DNA of 64,000 nucleotides from Burkholderia cenocepacia (GTDB lineage: Bacteria > Pseudomonadota > Gammaproteobacteria > Burkholderiales > Burkholderiaceae), in NCBI RefSeq assembly GCF_900446215.1, contig NZ_UAQZ01000012.1, positions 992,001-1,056,000 on the forward strand, written 5' to 3'. Position numbers and translations under genes: made by a program. Each line of letters begins with the position of its first letter. Within the stretch, counting starts at the first letter, position 1. The notes beneath the pieces were generated by a model. The model was given only the letters and a program-made list of their open reading frames with translations, made no database searches and was not told where the DNA came from. Positions 25,162 to 33,907 of the stretch are shown here, piece after piece.

Positions 25162-25985
25162 GCGTCGAGCGAGCCTGCCGCTACATGGGCATCAGCCGCC
25201 AAGCGTATTACAAGCGATGTCGCAGCGAGCAGTGCCGTTGCTCGCAAGCTGAGACCGTGGCGACACTGGTGCGGGACGTCCGGCTTCGCCAGCCGAGGCT
25301 CGGAACACGAAAGCTGCATCATCTGCTCGGGCCTGCATTGGTGGAGCGTGGCATCAAGCTGGGACGGGATCGGCTGTTCGACGTGCTGCGCGCCGCGCGC
25401 CTGCTGGTCGTGCCGCACCGGGCGTACCACAAGACGACTCAAAGCCATCATCGCTTCCGGCGTCATCCGAATCTGCTGAAACCCGGGCCGGATCAAATCG
25501 TGCCGACCGGCCCCGAACAGGTATGGGTGGCCGACATCACGTACCTGCCGACGGCTGGCCCGTTTGTGTATTTGAGCCTCGTCACGGATGCGTTCTCGCG
25601 CAAGATCGTCGGCCATCACGTTCACGAGAGCTTGCAAACCGAGCAGGTCAGTCAGGCGCTGAAGAAGGCGTTGCGCAGGCGCCAGACCCGCCAGCCCTTG
25701 ATCCATCACTCCGATCGCGGGGTCCAGTACTGCGCGACCTACTACCAGGACATCCATCGGCGTCACGGCTTGCGATGTTCGATGACGGACGGCTACGACT
25801 GCTATCAGAACGCGCTGGCCGAGCGGGTCAACGGCATTCTCAAGGGCGAATTCCTGCTGCAACGTCCCGCTGACCTCGAGCAGGCCGCCAAGATGGTCGA
25901 ACAGTCCATCCGCATCTATAACCACGAGCGACCGCATGCTGCGCTGAAATACAAAACGCCCGATGCGGTGCATCGGGCGTTCTAG
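25113..25985 (+). CDS. IS3 transposase OrfB (DDE catalytic part, -1 frame)
   Basis: About 290 aa downstream of the slip site, normally made as an OrfAB fusion. It contains the HTH_21-like KLSVERACRYMGISRQAYYK segment and an rve integrase core. The DDE triad is visible as VWVADITYLPT (first Asp), HHSDRGVQYC (second Asp) and NALAERVNGILKGEF (Glu). The C-terminus NHERPHAALKYKTPDAVH is typical of IS3. The frame is open from before the overlap, so no degeneration is seen. Confidence 0.92.
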   Translation, partial: KKAFGQVVAQKRIEKLSVERACRYMGISRQAYYKRCRSEQCRCSQAETVATLVRDVRLRQPRLGTRKLHHLLGPALVERGIKLGRDRLFDVLRAARLLVVPHRAYHKTTQSHHRFRRHPNLLKPGPDQIVPTGPEQVWVADITYLPTAGPFVYLSLVTDAFSRKIVGHHVHESLQTEQVSQALKKALRRRQTRQPLIHHSDRGVQYCATYYQDIHRRHGLRCSMTDGYDCYQNALAERVNGILKGEFLLQRPADLEQAAKMVEQSIRIYNHERPHAALKYKTPDAVHRAF

Positions 25986-25996
25986 CGTCTGGATAC

Positions 25997-26021
25997 TGTC
26001 AACCTATTCCAGGACTTGACA
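25997..26021 (-). repeat. IS3 right inverted repeat
   Basis: 25 bp; its reverse complement begins TGTCAAGTCCTGGAATAGG and pairs with 24710-24734. Confidence 0.88.
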
Positions 26022-26055
26022 TGTGTCTCGCCCCGAACGCGTCGAATCGGCCGGA

Positions 26056-27267
26056 TCAGCCGGCCATGCCCAGCACCCAGCCGAACGTGGCGCTCGCGAT
26101 CACCACGGCCCATGGCGGCACGCGCCAGAACACCAGTGCAACGAACGCGACCAGCGCGGCGGCCAGGTCGCGCGGCGCGACGATCGTGTCGGTCCAGACC
26201 GGGTGATAGAGCGCGGCGAGCAGCAACCCGACGACGGCCGCGTTCACGCCGGCGAGCGCGGCCTGCATGTGCGCGCTGCGGCGCAGGCGTTCCCAGAATG
26301 GCGCGGTGCCGGCGATCAGCAGGAACGACGGCGCGAAGATCGACACGAGCGCGATCGTGCCGCCGAGCCAGCCGTTCGGCGCATCGCGCAGCGACGCACC
26401 GAGGAACGCCGAGAACGTGAACAGCGGCCCCGGCACGGCCTGCGCGACCCCATACCCGGCCAGGAAAGCCGAATCGCCGACCCAGCCGGGCGCGACCACG
26501 GCCGCCTGCAGCAGCGGCAGCACCACATGGCCGCCGCCGAACACGAGCGCGCCCGTGCGGAAGAACGCATCGACGACGGCGAGCGTATCGGAGCGCAGCG
26601 CGCGGGCCGCGAACGGCAGCGCGACGAGCAGCGCCGCGAACAGCGCAAGCCACAGCACGCCCGCGCGGGGCGACACGTGCAGCGGCAACGGTTCGTGCGC
26701 GTCGCGCGCCGGTTGCGGCAGCAGCACGAGACCGGCCGCGCCGGCCACGACGATCACCGCGATCTGCGTCCACGCGGCCGGCGCGAGCAGCGCGACGCAC
26801 GCGGCCGCGGCCATCAGCGTGACGCGCCGCGCATCCGGGCACAGCGTGCGCGCCATGCCCCACACGGCTTGCGCGATCACCGCGACCGACACGATGCGCA
26901 GCCCGTGCAGCGCGCCGGCTTCGATCGGCGCGCCCGTCGCGTGAACGCCGAGCGCGAACAGCATCATCAGCAGCGCCGACGGCAGCGTGAAACCGAGCCA
27001 CGCGGCGAACATGCCGGCGTAGCCGGCGCGCGCGAGCCCGATCGCCATTCCGACCTGGCTGCTCGCCGGCCCCGGCAGGAACTGGCACAGCCCGACCAGA
27101 TCGGCATAGGTGCGCTCCGTGAGCCAGCCGCGCCGCGTGACGAATTCCGCACGAAAGTAGCCGAGATGCGCGACCGGCCCGCCGAACGACGTGAGACCGA
27201 GCCGCAGGAACGCGATGAAGACGGGCCACGGATGACGGGCGGGGGCGGGGAGGGGCGACGTGTTCAA
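26056..27267 (-). CDS. chrA: Chromate transporter ChrA (CHR family, two-domain)
   Basis: 403 aa inner-membrane protein that exports chromate using the proton gradient. Two CHR domains are visible: the first with SFGGPVAHLGYFRAEFV and QFLPGPASSQVGMAIG, the second with VFGGGHVVLPLLQ and YGVAQAVPGPLFTFSAFLG. The likely start is TTG 27267 (reads NTSPLPAPARHP after the initiator); an ATG in frame lies 47 codons further up in a region without family similarity. Its 3' end is 35 bp from the IS3 element. Confidence 0.9.
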   Translation of the reverse strand: MNTSPLPAPARHPWPVFIAFLRLGLTSFGGPVAHLGYFRAEFVTRRGWLTERTYADLVGLCQFLPGPASSQVGMAIGLARAGYAGMFAAWLGFTLPSALLMMLFALGVHATGAPIEAGALHGLRIVSVAVIAQAVWGMARTLCPDARRVTLMAAAACVALLAPAAWTQIAVIVVAGAAGLVLLPQPARDAHEPLPLHVSPRAGVLWLALFAALLVALPFAARALRSDTLAVVDAFFRTGALVFGGGHVVLPLLQAAVVAPGWVGDSAFLAGYGVAQAVPGPLFTFSAFLGASLRDAPNGWLGGTIALVSIFAPSFLLIAGTAPFWERLRRSAHMQAALAGVNAAVVGLLLAALYHPVWTDTIVAPRDLAAALVAFVALVFWRVPPWAVVIASATFGWVLGMAG

Positions 27268-27364
27268 GGCGGTGCGCGCGGCGGACGGAACGAGCCGCCA
27301 CGATAGCGCAACTCGGCGGCCGCGGGGCAGCGCGTAGCGGCCGGTCGGGGCCGTTGTGCGGGGT

Positions 27365-28078
27365 TCAGTACGGGCCGTCGCCGAGCCCGCTCGCGCGCCG
27401 CAACGCATCGATGTCGACGAGCTCGATCTCGCCGACGTGCAGCCGCACGACGCCGTCGGCCTGCAGCGCCTTCAGCAACTGGTTGGTGGTCTGCCGCGTC
27501 AGCGACAGCATCGACGCGAGCGTTTCCTGCGACAGCCGGATGTGCGTGCGCCCGGCGCTGATGCCGCCGTAGCCCTCGGCGATCATCAACAGCCGCGCGG
27601 CGAGCCGCTGCGCGGCCGGCATCACGCTCATCGATTCGACCGTCAGGAAGCTCAGGCGCAGCTTTTGCGCCATCAGCAGCGCGAACTGCCGCCAGTATTG
27701 CGGCGTCGCATCGAGGATCGCGAGCAGTGCAGCCTGCGGCACGTGCAGCAGCAGCGTGTCGTCGAGCGCGACGGCGTCGTGCGTGCGCGGCTGGCCGTCG
27801 AACAACGCGATCTCGCCGAACCACGTGACGGGCTCCGCCACCGTCAGCAGCGCTTCCTTGCCGTGCGGATCGACCGCGCCTATCGTGAGTGAACCGGCCA
27901 GTACCGCGTACAGCCCGCACGGCGGGTCGCCGCGCCGGAACAGCGCATGGCCGGACGGCAGGCGGCGCAGCGTCGCGCGGGCGATCAGGTCGGCGCGCAG
28001 CGCGGGCGGCAGCCCGGCGAACCACGGGTTCGCTTCGATCTGCGGCAGGTACGGGGCGAGCGAAGAAGGCATGGGCAC
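27365..28078 (-). CDS. Crp/Fnr family transcriptional regulator
   Basis: 237 aa. The N-terminal cyclic-nucleotide-binding-like domain (FRRGDPPCGLYAVLAGSLTIG, then GEIALFDGQPRTHDAVAL) is followed by a long dimer helix and a C-terminal winged helix (RLSQETLASMLSLTRQTTNQLLKALQADGVV). No N-terminal Fe-S cysteines are seen, so it is not FNR-like in oxygen sensing. The effector is unknown. It lies 97 bp upstream of chrA on the same strand, so chrA could be a target. Confidence 0.9.
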   Translation of the reverse strand: MPMPSSLAPYLPQIEANPWFAGLPPALRADLIARATLRRLPSGHALFRRGDPPCGLYAVLAGSLTIGAVDPHGKEALLTVAEPVTWFGEIALFDGQPRTHDAVALDDTLLLHVPQAALLAILDATPQYWRQFALLMAQKLRLSFLTVESMSVMPAAQRLAARLLMIAEGYGGISAGRTHIRLSQETLASMLSLTRQTTNQLLKALQADGVVRLHVGEIELVDIDALRRASGLGDGPY

Positions 28079-28153
28079 GCGATGTCGGATAGCTGACAGA
28101 GGTTCTCGGGCGTGACGCGCATCATAGCGCTCGATGACCGATCAGGAGACGCC

Positions 28154-28678
28154 ATGAAGACCCTCGAAGACCATCTTTCCCAGTATGCGGCCTACCATCG
28201 CGACGCGCGCAACATCGCGACGCATCTGGTCGGCATCCCGATGATCGTGTTCGCGGTCGAGGTGCTGCTGTCGCGGCCGGCGATCGGGATGCCGGCCGGT
28301 ATCGCGCTGTCGCCGGCGCTGCTGCTCGCCGTCGTTTCCGCGGTGTTTTACCTGCGTCTGGACCTGCGGTTCGGGATCGTGATGGCCGTGCTGCTCGCGC
28401 TCGGCCTGTGGGCCGCGCAGTCGGTGGCGCCGCTGCCGACCGCGCAATGGCTCGCGATCGGCATCGGCGCGTTCGTCGTCGGCTGGATCGTGCAGTTCGT
28501 CGGGCACTGGTTCGAAGGCCGCAAGCCCGCGTTCGTCGACGATCTGGTCGGCCTGATCGTCGGGCCGCTGTTCGTCGTCGCCGAGGTCGCGTTCTTCGCG
28601 GGGCTGCGCGCCGACGTGCGCCGCGAAGTCGAGCGGCGCGCGGGCCCGGTGCATGGCGGCGCGCATTCGCATGTCTGA
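28154..28678 (+). CDS. Mpo1-like (DUF962) membrane protein
   Basis: 174 aa with about four transmembrane helices. It begins MKTLEDHLSQYAAYHRDARN, then THLVGIPM, and has GWIVQFVGHWFEGRKPAFVDD near the middle. These His-containing blocks match the DUF962/Mpo1 family, whose yeast member is an Fe-dependent dioxygenase of 2-hydroxy fatty acids. The bacterial substrate is unknown. ATG 28154 follows an AGGAG site. Its end overlaps the start of the PanE-like gene. Confidence 0.88.
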   Translation: MKTLEDHLSQYAAYHRDARNIATHLVGIPMIVFAVEVLLSRPAIGMPAGIALSPALLLAVVSAVFYLRLDLRFGIVMAVLLALGLWAAQSVAPLPTAQWLAIGIGAFVVGWIVQFVGHWFEGRKPAFVDDLVGLIVGPLFVVAEVAFFAGLRADVRREVERRAGPVHGGAHSHV

Positions 28679-29726
28679 TGCGCCGGCCGGGCCGGTCTGC
28701 GTGTTCGGCGCGGGCGCGGTCGGCTGCTATCTCGGCGGCCGCCTCGCGGCGGCCGGCGCGCACGTGACGCTCGTCGGCCGAGCGCGGATCGGCGACGCGA
28801 TTCAGCTGCACGGGCTCACGCTGACCGATCGGCGCGGTTATCGTGCCGCGCTTGCGCCGGCCGATGTCGGATTCGCCACCGAGCCGGCCGCCGCGGCCGA
28901 CGCACGGCTCGTATTCGTCGCGGTGAAGTCGGCGGCCACGCGCGAGGCCGCCGCGCAACTGGCCGGCGTGCTGCGGCCCGGCACGATCGTGATCAGCTTC
29001 CAGAACGGCCTGCACAACGCCGACGTGCTGCGCGACGCGCTCCCGCAAGCGACGGTGCTGGCCGGCATGGTGCCGTTCAACGTGATCGAGCGCGGGCCCG
29101 GCGCGTTTCACCAGGGTTCGGCCGGCAGATTGGCGACCGACGCGTTGGCCGCGCTGCAGCCGTTCATCGGCCTGTTCGCGCGCGCCGGGCTGCCGCTCGT
29201 GCTGCATCGCGACATGCGTGCCGTGCAGTGGGCGAAGCTCCTGCTCAACCTGAACAACGCGGTCAATGCGCTCGCGAATGTGCCGCTGCGCGACGAACTT
29301 GCCCAACGCCCGTACCGGCGCTGCGTCGCCTTGGCCCAGCGCGAGGCGCTGCACTGGCTGGCGCGGGCCGCGATCCGGCCCGCGCGGTTGACGCCGCTGC
29401 CGGCCGCGTGGATCCCGGCCGTGCTCGACCTGCCGGATGCGGCGTTTCGCGTGGTCGGCGGCCGCATGCTCGCGATCGATCCGCTGGCGCGGTCGTCGAT
29501 GTCCGACGATCTCGCCGCGCACCGCGCGACGGAAGTCGAGTGGATCAACGGCGAAATCGTGCGGCTGGCCGGGCGCTTCGGTGCGCCGGCGCCGGTCAAT
29601 GCGCGGCTGTGCGCGCTCGTCCACGACGCGGAACGCGCGGCGGTGCGTCCGGCGTGGCGCGGCGATGCGCTGTGGGCCGACCTTGCCGCGCAGGCGCCGC
29701 ATGCGGGCCACGTGCCGGCCGCGTAG
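28671..29726 (+). CDS. Ketopantoate reductase family protein (PanE/ApbA)
   Basis: 351 aa NADP-dependent reductase. The Rossmann motif VFGAGAVGCYLGGRLAAAGAH is at the N-terminus; VAVKSAATREAA and SFQNGLHNADVL follow. The C-terminal helical domain contains MRAVQWAKLLLNLNNAVNAL with the catalytic-lysine segment. The family includes 2-dehydropantoate 2-reductase but also paralogues of unknown substrate, so panE is not assigned. ATG 28671 (overlap 8 bp) or 28653 are both possible starts. Confidence 0.85.
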   Translation: MSDAPAGPVCVFGAGAVGCYLGGRLAAAGAHVTLVGRARIGDAIQLHGLTLTDRRGYRAALAPADVGFATEPAAAADARLVFVAVKSAATREAAAQLAGVLRPGTIVISFQNGLHNADVLRDALPQATVLAGMVPFNVIERGPGAFHQGSAGRLATDALAALQPFIGLFARAGLPLVLHRDMRAVQWAKLLLNLNNAVNALANVPLRDELAQRPYRRCVALAQREALHWLARAAIRPARLTPLPAAWIPAVLDLPDAAFRVVGGRMLAIDPLARSSMSDDLAAHRATEVEWINGEIVRLAGRFGAPAPVNARLCALVHDAERAAVRPAWRGDALWADLAAQAPHAGHVPAA

Positions 29727-29825
29727 GCTGGCGGTGCTCCCGGCGTCGACCACGCGGCGGCGCGGGCCGTGCGCAACGACTAAGATGCGGAGTGCGTCAT
29801 ACGACGCCTTTGCGGAGCAATCGCC

Positions 29826-30431
29826 ATGGTGGATCGCCCGACCCTCGATGCCTACGACGCGCATGCCGCGCAATACGCGCAGGACTGGCTCGACCAGGCC
29901 GCACCCGACGACATGTATGCGCTGCTCGAGCAGCATTTCTCGCCGGGGCTGACCGCCGACGTCGGATGTGGCGCGGGGCGCGACACGGCCTGGCTCGCGT
30001 CGCTCGGCTTCGACGTGCGCGGCTACGACGCGAGCGCCGCGCTGCTCGACGAGGCGCGGCGACGCCATCGCGGTCTGACGTTCGAACTGGCCGCGCTGCC
30101 GGCGCTGGCCGGCGTACCGTCCGGCATGTTTCGCAACGTGCTGTGCGAAACCGTCGTCATGCATCTCGAACAGGCGGACGCCGCGGCCGCCGCCGCGCGG
30201 CTCGCCGATCTGCTGATGCCGGGCGGCACGTTGTACCTGAGCTGGCGGGTGGCCGGAAGCGGCATGTTGCGCGACGAGCTCGGCCGCCTCTATACGCCGC
30301 TCGATTCGGCGCGGATGCATGCGGCGCTGGGCGCCGGCGTGCACGTGATCGACGAACACGAGGTGGTCAGCGCGTCGTCCGGCAAGCGCGTGCACCGGCT
30401 GATCGTGCGCAAGGCGGGCGGCGACGCGTGA
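29826..30431 (+). CDS. Class I SAM-dependent methyltransferase
   Basis: 201 aa. Motif I TADVGCGAGRDTAWLASLGFDVRGYDAS marks the SAM site, followed by a motif IV-like FRNVLCETVVMHL and motif VI GGTLYLSWRV. The substrate is not evident; compact size suggests a small molecule. It is co-directional with the PanE-like gene (99-bp gap) and converges on the EAL gene. Confidence 0.85.
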   Translation: MVDRPTLDAYDAHAAQYAQDWLDQAAPDDMYALLEQHFSPGLTADVGCGAGRDTAWLASLGFDVRGYDASAALLDEARRRHRGLTFELAALPALAGVPSGMFRNVLCETVVMHLEQADAAAAAARLADLLMPGGTLYLSWRVAGSGMLRDELGRLYTPLDSARMHAALGAGVHVIDEHEVVSASSGKRVHRLIVRKAGGDA

Positions 30432-30450
30432 GCGCGCCGCGCCGGCGCAG

Positions 30451-31725
30451 TTACTCGCGGCTGAGGGCCGCTTCCCAGTTGATGTCGACGCAGAGCACCT
30501 GCATGCCCGTCGCGGCCGGTGCGGCGATCGACGCGGTCACGCACAGGTGGGCCTCGTTGATCGACAGGTAGGGCGCCGTCAGATGCACGCCGCCCGGCGC
30601 GCGCATCGCATCGATGAAGTACGGGCGGCGTTCCCAGCTCGCGCCTTCGGAATGCAGCAGCGGCCGGAAACGCTTCGCGCGTTGCGATACGCTGCCGCGC
30701 GCGAGCACGTTGTCGCCGATCTGGCGGCCCGATGCGTCGAGCAGGAAGCAGCGCGCGGTCTCGGGCAGCCCGAGCACGGCGGCGGCCGCATCGACGAGCG
30801 ACTCGCCCGCGCCGAGCCGGCGGCTCGCTTCCTCGAGCGCGGCGACGTACGGCGCGAGCCGTTCCGCCTGCGTGCGCTCGCGCTGCGCGACGCGCAGCCG
30901 CAGCGCGGCCGACAGCGTGTCCATGCAGCCAGCGGCGGCCTGCGGCTGCACGGGATCGACGCTCGGCCCCGCGAAGTACTGGCCCTGCACGAAATCGACG
31001 TCGCATTCGAGCGCGATCAGCGCGTCGCGTTCGGTCGCGAGCCCGCCCATCAGCACGAGCTGGCCGGATTCGTGCAGCAGCGACACGAGCCCCGGCAGCA
31101 CGCGTTCGAGATGCGAGTGCTCGCTCGCCTGCGCGAGGATGCCGCGGTCGAGCGTGACGATGTCCGGATGCAGGTGCCACACGCGATCGACGTTCGAATG
31201 CTTCGCGCCGAACCCGACGAGCGCGATCAGGAAGCCGGCCTTGCGCAGCCCGTCGATGATCGCCGCATAGCGCGGCGTCTCGCCGCCGGCCTGTTCGGGC
31301 ACCTCGAGCACCACGCGGTGCGGCGGCAGCCCGAGCGCCTTCAGGTTCGCGAGCAGCGCGTCGCCGTAGATGGTGTCCATCAGCGCGGCCGGATGCAGGC
31401 TCAGGAAGAGCCATTCGTCGTGGCTGTCGAACGCGTGGAAGTTGCCGAGATGCAACGATTCGGCGAGCCGGCCGAGCTCGAGCAGGTCGCCGCGCCGCGC
31501 CGCCTGCGTGAACACCTCGTGCGACGCCACCTGGCGGCTTTCCTCGTCGTGCGCGCGCAGCGACGCGTGATAGCCGATCGCGCGCCGGTGCGACACCGAG
31601 AACACGGGCTGGAACACGCTGAACACGGTGTAGCCGCCGTACAGCACGGTGCGCCGGTTCCCGTCGTCGCCGGCGACGGGGCGGGGCGGCTGAAAGCCGG
31701 GGGGATCGATTTCGATCATGCTCAT
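30451..31725 (-). CDS. Degenerate EAL-domain protein with C-terminal sensor-like domain
   Basis: 424 aa. Residues about 30-275 follow the EAL fold, but the signature is broken: the expected Y-E-A-L-x-R is YHASLR (His53 replaces the catalytic Glu), and the DDFGTG loop reads VGFGAK. VVLEVPEQAG and DIVTLDRGI keep the fold. Residues about 300-424 resemble a sensor-like domain (ARCFLLDASGRQIGDNVL). Cyclic di-GMP hydrolysis is unlikely; a binding or scaffold role is inferred. It is monocistronic. Confidence 0.85.
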   Translation of the reverse strand: MSMIEIDPPGFQPPRPVAGDDGNRRTVLYGGYTVFSVFQPVFSVSHRRAIGYHASLRAHDEESRQVASHEVFTQAARRGDLLELGRLAESLHLGNFHAFDSHDEWLFLSLHPAALMDTIYGDALLANLKALGLPPHRVVLEVPEQAGGETPRYAAIIDGLRKAGFLIALVGFGAKHSNVDRVWHLHPDIVTLDRGILAQASEHSHLERVLPGLVSLLHESGQLVLMGGLATERDALIALECDVDFVQGQYFAGPSVDPVQPQAAAGCMDTLSAALRLRVAQRERTQAERLAPYVAALEEASRRLGAGESLVDAAAAVLGLPETARCFLLDASGRQIGDNVLARGSVSQRAKRFRPLLHSEGASWERRPYFIDAMRAPGGVHLTAPYLSINEAHLCVTASIAAPAATGMQVLCVDINWEAALSRE

Positions 31726-31892
31726 GATGTCGGCCGAAGGGAGACTGCCAGTTTACCTACAGAATAGGCGAGCAAGAAGCATGCACGGCTGCGCGCCGCG
31801 TGCGGCCGCCCGTCGCGCTTGGCACGCGCACGGGGCCGGGTCGCGTTGCACCGCGATGGTGCGCGCCGGCCCGATTCGGCGCGCGCCGCGCG

Positions 31893-33329
31893 TCACGCGC
31901 GCTCGGACGGATCGGTCTTGCGCGCGGTGCTGCGGATCTCGGGTGCGAGCTGCGCGAAGATCCACGCGGACGCGGCCGTGATGATCCCGACGCAGACGAA
32001 CGTCGCATGGAACGCCGGCAGCGTGTTGCTCGGCGTCACGGTGCGCAGCATGCCGGTGAACGTCGCGAGCAGCGCGCCGGCGACCGTGACGCCGAGGCTC
32101 ATCGACAGCATCTGCACGAGCGAGAACAGGCTGTTGCCGCTGCTCGCGCCGCCGGTGCCGAGATCCTTCAGCGTCAGCGTGTTCATCGCGGTGAACTGCA
32201 TCGAGTTGAACCCGCCGAACAGCGCGAGATGCACGACCTTCACCCACACCGGCACCGTGTCGCGCATCAGCGCGAAGCTCGCCATCATCACGCCGACCAT
32301 GATCGTGTTCGCGAGCAGCACCTTGCGGTAGCCGTGCCGCGTGATCAGGCGCGTGATGATCCGCTTCGAGAACATGCCGGCCGCCGCGACCGGCAGCATC
32401 ATCAGCCCGGCCTCGAACGCCGAGTAGCCGAGGCTCACCTGCAGCAGCAGCGGGATCAGGTACGGCATCGCGCCGCTGCCGATCCGCGCGAACAGGTTGC
32501 CGAGCAGCCCGACGCTGAACGTGTGGATCTTGAACAGCTCGAGCGAGAAGATCGGCTGCGGCGCGCGCACCGCGTACAGTCCGTACGCGACGAAGCACGC
32601 GAGGCTCAGGATCAGCAGCACGAGCACGGCTGCGTGCTGCATGCCGAGATCGGCGAGCCCGTCGAGCGACAGCGAAATCGCGACCATGCCGATCGTCAGC
32701 AGCAGATAGCCTTTCAGGTCGAAGCGGCCGGCGGCCGGGTTGCGCGAATCGGGCATCGAATAGAAGGTCGCGATGCAGCCCGCGACGCCGACCGGCACGT
32801 TGATCAGGAAGATCCAGTGCCACGACGCGATCTTCACGAGCCAGCCGCCGAGCGTCGGCCCGATCAGCGGGCCGATCAGGCCCGGAATCGCGACGAACGA
32901 CAGCGCGGGCAGGTAGCGTTCGGCCGGGAACGTGCGCAGCACCGCGAGCCGCCCGACCGGCAGCAGCATCGCGCCGCCGACGCCCTGCACGATGCGGAAG
33001 GCGACCAGTTGCGTCAGCGTATGGGCGTTCGCGCACAGCAGCGAGCCGAGCGAGAACACCAGGATCGCGCTGAAGAACACCCGCCGCGTGCCGAACGTAT
33101 CGGCGAGCCAGCCCGACACGGGGATCATCACCGCCATCGTCAGCGAGTACGCGATCACGACCGATTGCATCCGCAACGGCGATTCGCCGAGGCTCGCGGC
33201 CATCGACGGCAGCGCCGTGTTGACGATCGTCGCGTCGAGCGTCTGCATGAAGAAGCCCGTCGCAACGAGCCAGAGCATCACGGTGAGGTTCTTTTCGCCG
33301 GGAGCGGCGGCAGGCGGGCGTTGGAACAT
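31893..33329 (-). CDS. MFS drug efflux transporter, DHA2 (EmrB/QacA) family
   Basis: 478 aa with about 14 transmembrane helices. Family marks are FFMQTLDATIVNTALPSMA in the first helix, the GWLADTFGTRRVF loop, and the LPGLIGPLIGPTLGGWLV-like motif C region. It would export hydrophobic compounds by proton antiport. No EmrA or outer-membrane partner gene adjoins. ATG 33329 is preferred; an in-frame ATG 11 codons upstream (33362) is possible. Confidence 0.9.
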   Translation of the reverse strand: MFQRPPAAAPGEKNLTVMLWLVATGFFMQTLDATIVNTALPSMAASLGESPLRMQSVVIAYSLTMAVMIPVSGWLADTFGTRRVFFSAILVFSLGSLLCANAHTLTQLVAFRIVQGVGGAMLLPVGRLAVLRTFPAERYLPALSFVAIPGLIGPLIGPTLGGWLVKIASWHWIFLINVPVGVAGCIATFYSMPDSRNPAAGRFDLKGYLLLTIGMVAISLSLDGLADLGMQHAAVLVLLILSLACFVAYGLYAVRAPQPIFSLELFKIHTFSVGLLGNLFARIGSGAMPYLIPLLLQVSLGYSAFEAGLMMLPVAAAGMFSKRIITRLITRHGYRKVLLANTIMVGVMMASFALMRDTVPVWVKVVHLALFGGFNSMQFTAMNTLTLKDLGTGGASSGNSLFSLVQMLSMSLGVTVAGALLATFTGMLRTVTPSNTLPAFHATFVCVGIITAASAWIFAQLAPEIRSTARKTDPSERA

Positions 33330-33583
33330 GACGGCGGGGCGGTGGCGCGGGACAGCCGACATTGTAGGGAAAGCCGCCGCGCCGTGCAGGTTCGGGCGGC
33401 ACTCATGTGGCCTCGACGACCCGACCCGATTCGGCGCGACCTCGGCCGGCCCGGCCGCCGGAGGCCTGTCCTCGTCGGGCGGCCAGTACAGTTCGGTCAA
33501 AAGCGTCTGCGGCCGTATCTGTCCGTGTACCGCCGCCGTCCGAAATACTGGTGTGATCGAACCCGTGCGACCAGGAGGCTGCC

Positions 33584-33907
33584 ATGCGCGAACTGCGACT
33601 TTACGTGATGGACGGCGACGAGCCGGCCGGACGGTGGCGGATCGTCGATCGCACGCTGCTCGAGGTGGCCGAAGGCGACGTGTGGGTGACCGTCGAGGGC
33701 CGGCCAGACGATCACTGGCTGGGCGCCGGTGCGTCGCTGACCTTGCTGCCCGGCACCCATGCGTGGGTCAGCGCCGGGCCGCGCGGCGCGACGTTCGCGT
33801 TCGGCCCACTCGCGGTGTCGGCCGTGCGCACCGCGCCTGCATGGTGGCGCCCGTTCGCCGCGTGGCGCGACGGCCGGCGTCACCCGGCCGCATCGCTGCC
33901 GACGTAG
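33584..33907 (+). CDS. DUF2917 domain protein
   Basis: 107 aa, function unknown. A small beta-rich protein (LEVAEGDVWVTVEGRPDDHWLGAG, then LTLLPGTHAWVSAGP) matching the DUF2917 family common in Burkholderiales. No signal peptide or catalytic motif. GTGCGACCAGGAGGCTGCC supplies a strong ribosome site. Its 3' end overlaps the convergent helix-turn-helix/citrate synthase gene by 28 bp. Confidence 0.8.
   Translation: MRELRLYVMDGDEPAGRWRIVDRTLLEVAEGDVWVTVEGRPDDHWLGAGASLTLLPGTHAWVSAGPRGATFAFGPLAVSAVRTAPAWWRPFAAWRDGRRHPAASLPT

Larger units (their letters stand above)
24710..26021 (+). mobile_element. IS3-family insertion sequence, apparently intact
   Basis: 1312 bp. Imperfect 25-bp terminal inverted repeats (24710-24734 and 25997-26021) match at 20 of 25 positions and share AATAGGTTGACA at the inner end. 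The outer ends are TG...CA. A 3-bp direct repeat TGT flanks it (24707-24709 and 26022-26024), the usual target duplication size for IS3. It carries overlapping orfA and orfB with a frameshift site. It lies between the sodB terminator and the 3' end of chrA and breaks neither gene. Confidence 0.93.

Noticed and set aside
28122..30395. 757-codon open frame antisense to the Mpo1-like, PanE-like and methyltransferase genes
   Set aside because: It crosses three convincing genes and has shadow-frame composition.
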